Shown: positions 38,462 through 47,023 of the stretch, piece after piece | Position numbering within the stretch: the first letter of the stretch is position 1 | Layout: each line of letters begins with the position of its first letter | Origin: Salibacterium lacus | Lineage (GTDB): Bacteria; Bacillota; Bacilli; Bacillales; Marinococcaceae | DNA length: 64,000 nt | Reading direction: 5' to 3' | NCBI RefSeq assembly: GCF_042684865.1 | Contig: NZ_JBHUML010000002.1 | Coordinates: forward strand, 682,001-746,000 | Program-made: the position numbers and the translations under genes | Notes under the pieces: model-generated | What the model was told of the DNA's origin: nothing | The model's input: only the letters and a program-made list of their open reading frames with translations | Databases searched by the model: none

Positions 38462-39457
38462 ATGACGGACAACATGTATGTTCTCCCCGCACCGGCACAG
38501 GAATTTCTCGAATTTCTGAAAGCCAGGGGGAGAAAAGACAGCACTATTACCCGTTACCACTACGACCTCGCCGATTTTTTCCGATTTGTTGAAGTGTCTG
38601 CCGGAGTGGATCACTTATCTGCTCTGGACGCGGCAGCAACGCGCCGGATTGAAGAATATTTTGCGTTCCTCGCTCAGAGCAGGCACTACCAAAAGCGCAC
38701 AATAAAACGGATTCACACCGTGCTCAAGCAGCACTTCGAATTTCTTCACAGCACGGGCAGACAAAAAAACAACCCAATGAAAGCGTTCGATCTGGAGGAT
38801 TTAACCGGGGACGCATTTACCTCCGATGACCTTATCCATCCATCGGAAGAAAAAAAATTAATGGAAACCCTGCAGTCCGACGCCGGTCTGAGTGAAAAGC
38901 AAGCAGCGGCACGTCCGCTGCTTGCTCCAAGAAATCTGGTTATTATCCGCTGGTTTCTCTATTACGGGCTTCGTCTGCAGGAGCTGGCTTCCCTTTGTCT
39001 GAAAGATATGAATCAAGGACAGGGGCAGCTTTTCATTCCGGAATCCACCGGAAACCCCCGCGTGGTGTCTTTATCCAAAAAAGATCAATCTTTATTGTAT
39101 CATTATTTTCAGGTTATTCCGAAACCAGTCCGTCCTTTTCTTGAGAATCATCCGGTCTTTGCCGCTTTCGATTTTCAGCGGCGGACATACCGGTGGAGTT
39201 ATGAAGAAGACCGTCCCAAACAGTTAACCGAAGTAGCTGTTCAGAAAATGATACGCACGGAAAGAAAACGTGCCGGCATTGAGCGCTCCATTTCATCGAA
39301 GCATCTCCGCAACACGTTTATTGTGCGTGCGCTGGAATCAGGTCAACGTCCTGAGGACATTAAGGAGACGCTCGGTCTGAACACGGTACTGACATTAACA
39401 AAGTACATAGACTACGCCGCCCGGAATAACAACGGTTCCCAGACGAGCAATTTCTAA
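38462..39457 (+). CDS. Tyrosine recombinase-like protein with degenerate active site
   Basis: A 331-residue protein with the two-domain layout of XerC/XerD: SAM-like N-terminal core-binding domain (residues about 8-105) and a catalytic domain. R171 (YYGLRLQEL), R283 (KHLRNTF) and nucleophile Y315 (LTKYIDY) are present. In place of HxxR there is K280-H-L-R, and the usual LGH is LGL (306). Whether it cleaves DNA is doubtful. It is alone on the plus strand between spoVK and hfq, with AAAGGAAG before the ATG. Not CodV or RipX by position; perhaps a domesticated integrase. Confidence 0.8.
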   Translation: MTDNMYVLPAPAQEFLEFLKARGRKDSTITRYHYDLADFFRFVEVSAGVDHLSALDAAATRRIEEYFAFLAQSRHYQKRTIKRIHTVLKQHFEFLHSTGRQKNNPMKAFDLEDLTGDAFTSDDLIHPSEEKKLMETLQSDAGLSEKQAAARPLLAPRNLVIIRWFLYYGLRLQELASLCLKDMNQGQGQLFIPESTGNPRVVSLSKKDQSLLYHYFQVIPKPVRPFLENHPVFAAFDFQRRTYRWSYEEDRPKQLTEVAVQKMIRTERKRAGIERSISSKHLRNTFIVRALESGQRPEDIKETLGLNTVLTLTKYIDYAARNNNGSQTSNF

Positions 39458-39509
39458 AAAATGCTCCCGCTGCGCTGTCACGAAAGTCTATATTATGTAC
39501 ACGCATCGA

Positions 39510-39540
39510 AAAAGCTTCCAGGGAATCCTGGAAGCTTTTG
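39510..39540. terminator. Bidirectional terminator between recombinase gene and hfq
   Basis: 13-bp stem AAAAGCTTCCAGG/CCTGGAAGCTTTT with GAAT loop, serving the convergent recombinase-like gene and hfq. Confidence 0.9.
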
Positions 39541-39541
39541 T

Positions 39542-39796
39542 TTATTTTTCGGTGGCGGAGTCTGCGGATTCCGCTTCTACCTGCAGCGAAATGTGGCGCT
39601 GGGGCGCAAAGGTGGAAATCGCATGTTTATAGATAAGCTGCTGTTTGCCGTCGCTGTCCAGTACTACGGTGAAATTATCAAAAGCTTTGACATGCCCCCG
39701 CAGCTGAAAACCATTCAAAAGAAAAACAGTGACAGGTATTTTCTCTCTGCGCAGCGTGTTTAGGAATTGATCCTGAATATTAACCGGCTGTTTCAT
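39542..39796 (-). CDS. hfq: Hfq RNA chaperone
   Basis: An 84-residue Sm-like protein: NIQDQFLNTLRREKIPVTVF, LNGFQLRGHVKAFDNFTVVL and Sm2 KQQLIYKHAISTF. It forms the hexameric RNA chaperone. It lies downstream of miaA as in most bacteria. The C-terminal tail (HISLQVEAESADSATEK) is short, as usual in Firmicutes. Confidence 0.97.
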   Translation of the reverse strand: MKQPVNIQDQFLNTLRREKIPVTVFLLNGFQLRGHVKAFDNFTVVLDSDGKQQLIYKHAISTFAPQRHISLQVEAESADSATEK

Positions 39797-39827
39797 GACA
39801 TAACGTCCTCCTCATCATACTCTGCCT

Positions 39828-40775
39828 CTATTCATATCTATTCGACGGCGGATCATATTCTCCTTCTATTAAATGAATCATTTTCTCTATTTTTTCTTCG
39901 TGACGGCCGTCGGTCATGTCGAACCAGTTCACATCTTCTTTGTTGCGAAACCACGTCAACTGCCGTTTGGCATACTGTCTGGAATGCTGTTTCAATGTTT
40001 CTACTGCTTCTGTGAAGGAGCAGCGCCCTTCAAAGTATGGAAAAAATTCTTTGTATCCGATTGCCTGAGCCGCCTGAACGTGATGCGGATACTCATTATA
40101 CAGCCATTTTACTTCGTCGATAAGGCCCTCCCTGATCATCTGTTCCACCCTTGTATTGATACGGTCGTACAATACACTGCGTTCCATCGTCAAACCGATC
40201 ATGAGATGATGATACGGGGCATCGGCTTCTGATTCAAATGACCGCTTCGCCTGTCCGCCGATATGACGGATTTCCAGCGCTCGAATTGTTTGTTTTACAT
40301 TGTTTGGATGAATGCGGCCGGCACTTTCTTCATCCATTCCGCGCAATTTGTCATGCAGCGCGCGGGCGCCGTGTTCCCGGGCAACCTCTTCCATCTGCCG
40401 GCGGAATTCCGGATCGGAAGGTGTATCGTGAAAATCAAGCCCCCGGATAACAGACCGGATATAGAGCCCGGTTCCGCCCGCGATAATGGGAAGTTTCCCC
40501 CGTGCATTGATACTTCGGATGCGCTCGGCTGCTTTCTGTTGAAAGGCAGCCGCAGAATATGTATCATCCGGAACACGTTCATCGATAAAGTAATGGGGAA
40601 TGCCGCGCCGCTCCTCTTCGGATACTTTTGCCGTTCCGATATCAAGACCTTTGTAAATCTGCATGGAATCTCCACTCAGTATTTCACCATCAAAATACGA
40701 AGCAAGCCGGATTGCGGTTTCTGATTTACCGACGGCTGTAGGCCCGGCGATAACAATGACTCTGTCTTTTGTCAT
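39828..40775 (-). CDS. miaA: tRNA dimethylallyltransferase MiaA
   Basis: A 315-residue MiaA: P-loop AGPTAVGKSE (10-19), SGDSMQIYKGLDIGTAK, PIIAGGTGLYIRSV and the C-terminal KQHSRQYAKRQLTWFR. It adds the isopentenyl group to A37 of tRNAs reading UNN codons; MiaB, also in this window, then thiomethylates it. The ATG at 40775 has AAGGAGAG upstream and gives the family N-terminus. Confidence 0.96.
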   Translation of the reverse strand: MTKDRVIVIAGPTAVGKSETAIRLASYFDGEILSGDSMQIYKGLDIGTAKVSEEERRGIPHYFIDERVPDDTYSAAAFQQKAAERIRSINARGKLPIIAGGTGLYIRSVIRGLDFHDTPSDPEFRRQMEEVAREHGARALHDKLRGMDEESAGRIHPNNVKQTIRALEIRHIGGQAKRSFESEADAPYHHLMIGLTMERSVLYDRINTRVEQMIREGLIDEVKWLYNEYPHHVQAAQAIGYKEFFPYFEGRCSFTEAVETLKQHSRQYAKRQLTWFRNKEDVNWFDMTDGRHEEKIEKMIHLIEGEYDPPSNRYE

Positions 40776-40870
40776 GACAACTCTCCTTATACATACAGTG
40801 CATTCAAACTCCGGAGTAATAAACCTGCTTTCTATTAATGCAGTGGACTCGTCCCTATCTCCCTCCGTCA

Positions 40871-40899
40871 AAATAAAAATCCCTTTTATAAAAAGGGAT
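40871..40899 (-). terminator. Terminator after the 35-codon membrane gene
   Basis: Minus-strand stem ATCCCTTT...AAAGGGAT followed by TTTTATTTT (plus strand AAAATAAAA). It separates the small gene from miaA. Confidence 0.75.
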
Positions 40900-40923
40900 C
40901 TTCCGGAGGTATAAGAGCAGGCT

Positions 40924-41031
40924 TTAATGATTGGACTGTGACTGTTTCATAAGATAAACAGCCATCAGGGTACTGATAAAAATAGCGAGGCCGGAAACAC
41001 TGAGTATCGCAATCAAATCAAAGGCAGTCAT
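40924..41031 (-). CDS. Small membrane protein (35 aa)
   Basis: ATG at 41031 lies 9 bases after AAGGAG; the product is one hydrophobic helix (IAILSVSGLAIFISTLMAVY) with a polar end (LMKQSQSNH). The longest frame runs further upstream without a better site. It is between mutL and miaA and has its own terminator. Function unknown. Confidence 0.5.
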   Translation of the reverse strand: MTAFDLIAILSVSGLAIFISTLMAVYLMKQSQSNH

Positions 41032-41129
41032 GATCCATTTCTCCTTCATAAACCATTTATTTTGCATTGTAACATATAATGTCCCCACAGCACCTCCGGA
41101 AATGTGACGAAGATGCAAACATTTTCAAA

Positions 41130-43001
41130 CTACATCACCCGTTTAAACATTTTCTCCATATCATACCCGGAAAAATGAATAAAAACAGGTCTGCCGTGAG
41201 GACAGGTGAACGGTGTTTCACAATGACGCAGGTCCTGGAGGAGCGACTGTATTTCATCACCGCGGAGATGTCGGTTCGCCTTAATTGCCCCTTTACAGGA
41301 CATCAATACGGCTGCTTCTTCAAGCAGCGCAGAAACGCGGATTTTTCTGTCTTCAAGCAGCTGCTGAATCAGCTCCCGTATCGTGTTTTCCTCCTCCCCT
41401 TCGGGAAACCAGGCCGGATGCGAGGAGACACGATACGTCCGGAACCCGAACGGTTCAAGGTACACACCTGCCTGTTTCAATTCTTGCTCATAGGTTGTGA
41501 TGATGCGTTCTTCTGCCGGAGAGAGTTCCAGGGTGATTGGAATCATAAGCTCCTGAATATGGCGGTTGGTTTCTGTGATTTTGTCCCGGAAGTATTCATA
41601 ATAAATCCGTTCCTGCGCGGCATGCTGATCAATAATATACAGCCCGTTCTCATTCTGGGCGAGAATATACGTCCCGTGAAGCTGACCGATGGGGTCAAGC
41701 TCGGGAACCCGGCCGGCATCGGGTTTCTCTGCTTCGGATGTTCCGGAGTCCGCGGCAGAGTGGACTGGGTGTTCTGTGTCAATGGTTTCTTCCGTCCCGG
41801 GCGCAGGGTCCGGTCTCAAAGCATAGGCCGGGGCTCCAGCCTCCAGTGCTTCTTCCGGTGCGGGCTGCATCGTGTCCTGCGGCTGTGCACTGTAGGGTGC
41901 AGGAGAGACGGTTTCCTGATGACCGGAATGCTCTGCAGATGGTGTATTCCATTCAAGCGGCATCTGTTCTGATTTCGGTTTTTTTGCCCGCGATGTTTCC
42001 ACTTCCGGAATAAATGTCTGTTTTTGGAGCGTTTCTTTTAAAGCCTGTTCAATAAGAGAGAGCAGTTCCTGTTCCTTGCTGATTTTCACTTCCAGTTTTG
42101 CCGGATGAACGTTAACGTCAATCAGCACCGGATCCATTTCGATATGAAGAGCAATCATCGGATGACGGCCGATCGGAAGCAGCGTATGATAAGCTTTTTC
42201 CACCGCTTTTACGATGGGGAAATGTCTGACGTAACGACCGTTAATGAAGATGGAAATGTACTGCCGCGAGGCCCGGTTTACTTCCGGCTCAGCCGCCAGC
42301 CCCTCAATGCTGTAATCCATCGAAGACGTCTGGACAGGCAGAAACCCTGCCGCAGTACGGCGGCCGTATATCGCCGCAAGCACAGCTTTCATATCCCCGT
42401 TTCCGTTTGTGAAAAGGAGCTGTCGTTCATTGTGGGACAACGTGATGGCCACGGAGGGATTGGCCAGCGCAAGACGGTTCACCACGTCTGTAATATTGCC
42501 GATTTCGGTATGAATGGTTTTCATGTATTTCAGACGTGCCGGTGTGTTGAAAAACAAATCCCGTACCGTAATGTCCGTTCCTTTCCGGGATTTTGCAGCA
42601 GAAAGCGCTATCCGCTTCCCCCCTTGATAACGGATGAGTGTCCCTTCTCCTTCCCCGGTTCCGGTCGTCAGATCAAGATTGGAGACAGCAGCAATACTCG
42701 GAAGTGCCTCGCCGCGGAAACCAAGACTCGCAATCTGAAACAAATCCCGTTCTGATGTAATTTTGCTCGTGGCGTGACGGAGAAAAGCCAGCTCCGCATT
42801 ATCCCGGGTCATCCCGCTGCCGTTGTCCACCACCCGTATTTTGGAGAGACCGCCTTCTTCAATGTCAATATCGACCCGGGTGCTTCCGGCATCCACGGCA
42901 TTTTCCACCAGTTCTTTTACAATCGAGGCGGGGCGCTCCACCACTTCTCCGGCTGCGATTTTATTGGATAATTCATCGGTCAGTTTTTTTACTTCTGCCA
43001 T
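41130..43001 (-). CDS. mutL: DNA mismatch repair endonuclease MutL
   Basis: A 623-residue MutL: GHKL ATPase motifs (VKELVENAVDAG, VVDNGSGM, GFRGEALPSIAAVS), a long Pro/Glu/Ser linker (about 350-430), and the C-terminal endonuclease with DQHAAQERIYYE and CPHGRPVFIHF metal-binding motifs, so it can nick the new strand. Follows mutS at 15 bases on the same strand. Intact. Confidence 0.98.
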   Translation of the reverse strand: MAEVKKLTDELSNKIAAGEVVERPASIVKELVENAVDAGSTRVDIDIEEGGLSKIRVVDNGSGMTRDNAELAFLRHATSKITSERDLFQIASLGFRGEALPSIAAVSNLDLTTGTGEGEGTLIRYQGGKRIALSAAKSRKGTDITVRDLFFNTPARLKYMKTIHTEIGNITDVVNRLALANPSVAITLSHNERQLLFTNGNGDMKAVLAAIYGRRTAAGFLPVQTSSMDYSIEGLAAEPEVNRASRQYISIFINGRYVRHFPIVKAVEKAYHTLLPIGRHPMIALHIEMDPVLIDVNVHPAKLEVKISKEQELLSLIEQALKETLQKQTFIPEVETSRAKKPKSEQMPLEWNTPSAEHSGHQETVSPAPYSAQPQDTMQPAPEEALEAGAPAYALRPDPAPGTEETIDTEHPVHSAADSGTSEAEKPDAGRVPELDPIGQLHGTYILAQNENGLYIIDQHAAQERIYYEYFRDKITETNRHIQELMIPITLELSPAEERIITTYEQELKQAGVYLEPFGFRTYRVSSHPAWFPEGEEENTIRELIQQLLEDRKIRVSALLEEAAVLMSCKGAIKANRHLRGDEIQSLLQDLRHCETPFTCPHGRPVFIHFSGYDMEKMFKRVM

Positions 43002-43016
43002 AACCGCCCCTCCTTA

Positions 43017-45629
43017 TCATTTCAATTTCTGCTGATACTCATACAATAATTCGAGCGCCTGAATCGGCGACATATGAAGCACATCCGCCTTTTTCAAGTC
43101 CTCGATGATGGGATGCGTTCCGCTTGGCTGCTTTTGTTTTGTTCCACTGGAAGGTGCGGGTTCGAACAATGCGAGCTGTTCCCCGTCTCCGGAGTCCGGC
43201 TCAGATGATTGGTCATCTATCTGTACAGGAGCTTCCTGCCCCCGCTCTTTCAGCATTCCGGCATCATTTCCTTCAAACTGATGAAGAAGCGTCTCCGCAC
43301 GATCCAGCACCCCTCCGGGTAAATCAGCGAGTTTGGCAACATAAATACCATAACTCCGATCCGCCTTTCCCTGCTCCACTTTATGAAGAAACACGATGGA
43401 TCCTTCTTCTTCCACCGCCCGGACATGAACGTTGTACAGTTTCGGCAGCGTGTCTTCAAGTGTCGTCAATTCGTGATAGTGGGTCGAAAACAGTGTCTTG
43501 GCCCCGATCTGATCATGAATGTATTCTACAATAGACTGGGCCAGCGCCATACCGTCGTATGTGGATGTTCCGCGGCCGATTTCATCCAGAAGAATGAGGC
43601 TGTCCGGTGTCGCCATCGAAAGCGCCTGCCTGGTTTCCAGCATTTCAACCATGAACGTGCTCTGCCCGGACGTTAAATCATCCGATGCCCCGATACGCGT
43701 AAAAATCTGGTCAAATACCGGAAGCTCAGCCTTTTCTGCGGGAACAAAGCAGCCGGCCTGGGCCATGATGGAAAGCAGCGCGGTCTGGCGCATGTACGTA
43801 CTTTTCCCTGCCATGTTCGGACCTGTAATCAGCTGAATTTCCCTCTGATCATCAAGATCCATATCGTTTGCGACGTATTCTCCCTGGTCCAGCATCTGTT
43901 CAATCACCGGATGACGGCCGTCGGTAATAGAGAGCCGGCGGCTGCTTGAGAATTCCGGACGCACGTACTGCATTCGTTCACTCTGTACAGCAAAACCCTG
44001 CAGCACATCCATTTCGCTGATAATCCGCGCCGTCTGCTGAAGGGGCTGAAGATATTCTTTGACCTGATCCCTGATTTCAAGAAACAGCTGGTACTCCAGT
44101 TCCGTGCTGTGCTGTTCTGCACCAAGAATCATTTCTTCTTTTTCTTTAAGTTCCGGGGTGATGTAACGCTCGGCGTTCGTTAACGTCTGTTTGCGCTCAT
44201 ACCTGCCTTCCGGGAGATAGGGAATGTTCGGTCTGGTGACTTCAATATAATAACCGAACACCTTGTTGAATCCGACTTTCAGTGATTTTATTCCTGTCGC
44301 GTCCCGTTCCTCTTTTTCGAGCCTTGATATCCAGTCTTTTCCGTTTCTGCTCGCTTCTTTATATTCATCCAGTTTATCATGCCAGCCTTTTTTAATGAGC
44401 CCCCCCTCCGTAATGGAAACAGGAGGTTCCTCCGCCAGACTTTTCTCGAGCATGCCGCGCAGACTGCTGAAATCTCCCGCACGCCCGGTCCATTCTTTCA
44501 TTGTTTCATTGTCAAGAGAGTCAAGCAGGGAAAACAGGTCAGGCAGCTCCTGAAGCGAACGCCGGAGCTGTACCAATTCCCGGGCGTTCACATTGCCATA
44601 GGCGGTTTTGCCGGCAAGACGTTCAAGATCATATACGTAGCGGAGCCTGTCCCTTAATTCTTCCCTTTCAAAATAATGCGCGAGAAAGGATTCCACCACG
44701 GAGTGACGTTTTTTCATATCGTCTACTTTTAACAGCGGCTGCTCCACCCATTTTCTAACGAGACGCCCGCCCATGGCTGTCACGGTCTGATCCATGAGCC
44801 AAAGCAGCGACCCTTTTTTATTGTGATCCATCAGGGTTTCTGTCAGCTCCAGGTTCCGGCGCGCATGAATATCAAGCTGCATGCTGTCTTTCGGGCGGTA
44901 CAGATGGATGGGCTGGAGGTGGGATAACGAACGTTTCTGGGTGCGCATAAAGTAATTCGTCAAGAGCGCGAACGCTGTCTCCACTTTTAATCCAGTGTTG
45001 TCCGGAAGCAGGGTCTGAAATTCCTGCTGCAGCCCTGTGTTTTCTTCTGTGGAACAGACAATCGATGCGGGAAGAATGCTGCCTGCGTCAAAAAAGGACG
45101 GAACAATCAGTTCCTTTATTCCGGTCCGCGTTATTTCACGCTGCCACTGACGCGTGTCTTTATCCAGAACCGCGCCTTCTATTTCTCCTGTTGTTAAATC
45201 TGCTTTCACAAAAGAAGCGGTTCCATCCTCACAGGGATAGAGAGCGGCGGTGAAATTATTTTCATCCTCTCTCACAGCACGACCTTCCATGACAGTTCCC
45301 GGCGTTACCACCTGTACGACTTCGCGGCGGACCACACCTTTTGCTGTTTTTGGATCTTCCACCTGTTCACAGATGGCAATCTTATATCCTTTTTCGATGA
45401 GGGTGGAAATATACTGCTCAGCCGAGTGATACGGCACCCCGCACATTGGGATGTGCTGCTCGTTACTGCTCCCGCGGCGCGTGAGCGTGATTTCCAGTTC
45501 CCGGGCGGCCTGTACCGCGTCATCGAAAAACAGCTCATAAAAATCACCGAGCCGGTAAAATAAAAACGTATCTGTATATTGCGATTTAATGTCTTTGTAC
45601 TGCTTCATCATTGGTGTTTCTTCGGCCAC
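43017..45629 (-). CDS. mutS: DNA mismatch recognition protein MutS
   Basis: About 870 residues: mismatch-binding N-terminus (TDTFLFYRLGDFYELFFDDA, with the F-Y-E motif), clamp and lever domains, ABC-type ATPase with Walker A GPNMAGKST and LLDEIGRGTSTYDG, and a C-terminal tetramerisation-type end. GTG at 45629 is 7 bases after GGAGG and matches the family start (AEETPMMKQY); the longer frame adds 11 unlikely residues. Directly upstream of mutL. Confidence 0.97.
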   Translation of the reverse strand: MAEETPMMKQYKDIKSQYTDTFLFYRLGDFYELFFDDAVQAARELEITLTRRGSSNEQHIPMCGVPYHSAEQYISTLIEKGYKIAICEQVEDPKTAKGVVRREVVQVVTPGTVMEGRAVREDENNFTAALYPCEDGTASFVKADLTTGEIEGAVLDKDTRQWQREITRTGIKELIVPSFFDAGSILPASIVCSTEENTGLQQEFQTLLPDNTGLKVETAFALLTNYFMRTQKRSLSHLQPIHLYRPKDSMQLDIHARRNLELTETLMDHNKKGSLLWLMDQTVTAMGGRLVRKWVEQPLLKVDDMKKRHSVVESFLAHYFEREELRDRLRYVYDLERLAGKTAYGNVNARELVQLRRSLQELPDLFSLLDSLDNETMKEWTGRAGDFSSLRGMLEKSLAEEPPVSITEGGLIKKGWHDKLDEYKEASRNGKDWISRLEKEERDATGIKSLKVGFNKVFGYYIEVTRPNIPYLPEGRYERKQTLTNAERYITPELKEKEEMILGAEQHSTELEYQLFLEIRDQVKEYLQPLQQTARIISEMDVLQGFAVQSERMQYVRPEFSSSRRLSITDGRHPVIEQMLDQGEYVANDMDLDDQREIQLITGPNMAGKSTYMRQTALLSIMAQAGCFVPAEKAELPVFDQIFTRIGASDDLTSGQSTFMVEMLETRQALSMATPDSLILLDEIGRGTSTYDGMALAQSIVEYIHDQIGAKTLFSTHYHELTTLEDTLPKLYNVHVRAVEEEGSIVFLHKVEQGKADRSYGIYVAKLADLPGGVLDRAETLLHQFEGNDAGMLKERGQEAPVQIDDQSSEPDSGDGEQLALFEPAPSSGTKQKQPSGTHPIIEDLKKADVLHMSPIQALELLYEYQQKLK

Positions 45630-45692
45630 GTCTATTCCTCCACTGCTGAATGATATGTGCACTTATTATATCATACGGCTTCATACGAAAGG

Positions 45693-45723
45693 AAAAAGCC
45701 CGGTTTATTTTAACCGGACTTTG
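45693..45723 (-). terminator. Terminator after cotE
   Basis: Minus-strand hairpin AAAGTCCGGTT/AACCGGGCTTT with U5 tail, lying between cotE and mutS. Confidence 0.8.
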
Positions 45724-45729
45724 TGGCAA

Positions 45730-46296
45730 TTATTGATCTTTGTCTTCAAGAAAATCCGTATCAATAGATTTCAGTTCTTCTTCTGATACCTGCTCTTCCC
45801 ATTTTACATTTTTATAATCATCGTCTTCGGCATCGGGATGTATCTGAATACATACTTTCGTTTCTCCTATAAGTTCCGCGGAAAATTCTTTTTCTACTTC
45901 CACTTCTACATCTTTTCCTTTTTCCCCGATGGCCGCTTCAATCGTATTGGGCTGCTTTAACGCCCTGGCGATAACATCCACTTCATCGGTAATAAGTTCT
46001 TTCTGCTTCATTTTCAATGGTATCAACTCGGTATAGGTGACATTCCCGGTTGTCACATCTGTTTTTGTGTTGTCTTCGTAGGAATACCACACGTTGACAT
46101 CATAACGGCCGTTCACCTCAATCGAATCTCCTTTTCTGTCCGCGTCGTACTCATGATTTATGATCCAGCAGCCCAGAATGCTGGAAGGTTTTTGAGGGGG
46201 TTTTACAACATGAGTATCCCTGCAGTTTTTTTTCCCTTTACCACACACAGCCTTTGTGACGATTTCCCGGTATCTCGCTTCGTTTTCCGACGGCAT
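45730..46296 (-). CDS. cotE: Outer spore coat morphogenetic protein CotE
   Basis: A 188-residue CotE: REIVTKAVCGKGKKNCRDTH, PSSILGCWIINHEYDADRKG, DVNVWYSYEDNTKTDV and an acidic C-terminus. It directs assembly of the outer coat in the mother cell. ATG at 46296 follows AAGGGAGG; the longer frame adds 14 residues. Located between ymcA and mutS as in B. subtilis. Confidence 0.96.
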   Translation of the reverse strand: MPSENEARYREIVTKAVCGKGKKNCRDTHVVKPPQKPSSILGCWIINHEYDADRKGDSIEVNGRYDVNVWYSYEDNTKTDVTTGNVTYTELIPLKMKQKELITDEVDVIARALKQPNTIEAAIGEKGKDVEVEVEKEFSAELIGETKVCIQIHPDAEDDDYKNVKWEEQVSEEELKSIDTDFLEDKDQ

Positions 46297-46485
46297 CGAT
46301 GACCCTCCCTTTTCTACATAGAAGTGCCATGAAGACACTCCGTGTCATTCTTGTTTAACTATATGCAGGTCCACCGCCTAAGTTGACCATTTTATTTTAT
46401 GAATTATTAATATTTTGGGATTAAAATTCCTACGGTACGTGAAATTTTAATGAGGGGACGCCGAGGATACAGCGTTATGCAGCAT

Positions 46486-46544
46486 AAAAATCCGGACGAT
46501 GCCGCATTCTAATGTAGACTGCAGGAGCATCGTCCGGATTTTTT
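46486..46544. terminator. Bidirectional terminator between ymcA and cotE
   Basis: Long stem AAAAATCCGGACGATGC/GCATCGTCCGGATTTTT (46486-46502 with 46527-46543), 24-base loop, T6 tail. Confidence 0.85.
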
Positions 46545-46591
46545 CAGGCCCCGTATTTTTTTGTTTCGGCCTTTTTTCAGGGAAAACGCCG

Positions 46592-47023
46592 TTACTGCTG
46601 TTTCAAATCAAGAAATGGGGATCCGCCGGTCGTTCCTTTTAATTTGTCCCCGCCGGTGGATTCAATAATCTCATCGGTAACTTTGTTGGAGATTGTCGTT
46701 GAGACTAATTGAAGGAGCTCGTTCACATCTTTTTGGCTCTGCTGGAACTCCTGCACAATCGGAATGTTTTCAATCTCTTCATTTAGTGCAGCGAGTTCTT
46801 CTTCCGCCTGCTTCAATGCCTCTTTTTTCTCGTAATGCTGCAGGTTGACGGCCTGCTTCTGCTTGTTTTTTATTTTCTGAATCAGTTCCTGCACCCTTAC
46901 ATTACGGTTGATCTGGGCTTCGGCGCGTTTAAAAAAGTCCACTTCTTCTGTTTCAGAAATAAGCGTTCCAAGCTCACGGGCTTTGTTCAGTACTTCCTGT
47001 TTTGAATAGACAGATTCACTCAT
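46592..47023 (-). CDS. ymcA: YmcA (RicA), RNase Y specificity factor
   Basis: A 143-residue helical protein: YSKQEVLNKARELGTLISET, then long helices (KQKQAVNLQHYEKKEALKQA) and a C-terminal SPFLDL motif. With YlbF and YaaT it forms the Fe-S RicAFT complex that steers RNase Y, also in this window, and promotes competence, biofilm and sporulation. Its start overlaps the miaB stop. Confidence 0.92.
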   Translation of the reverse strand: MSESVYSKQEVLNKARELGTLISETEEVDFFKRAEAQINRNVRVQELIQKIKNKQKQAVNLQHYEKKEALKQAEEELAALNEEIENIPIVQEFQQSQKDVNELLQLVSTTISNKVTDEIIESTGGDKLKGTTGGSPFLDLKQQ

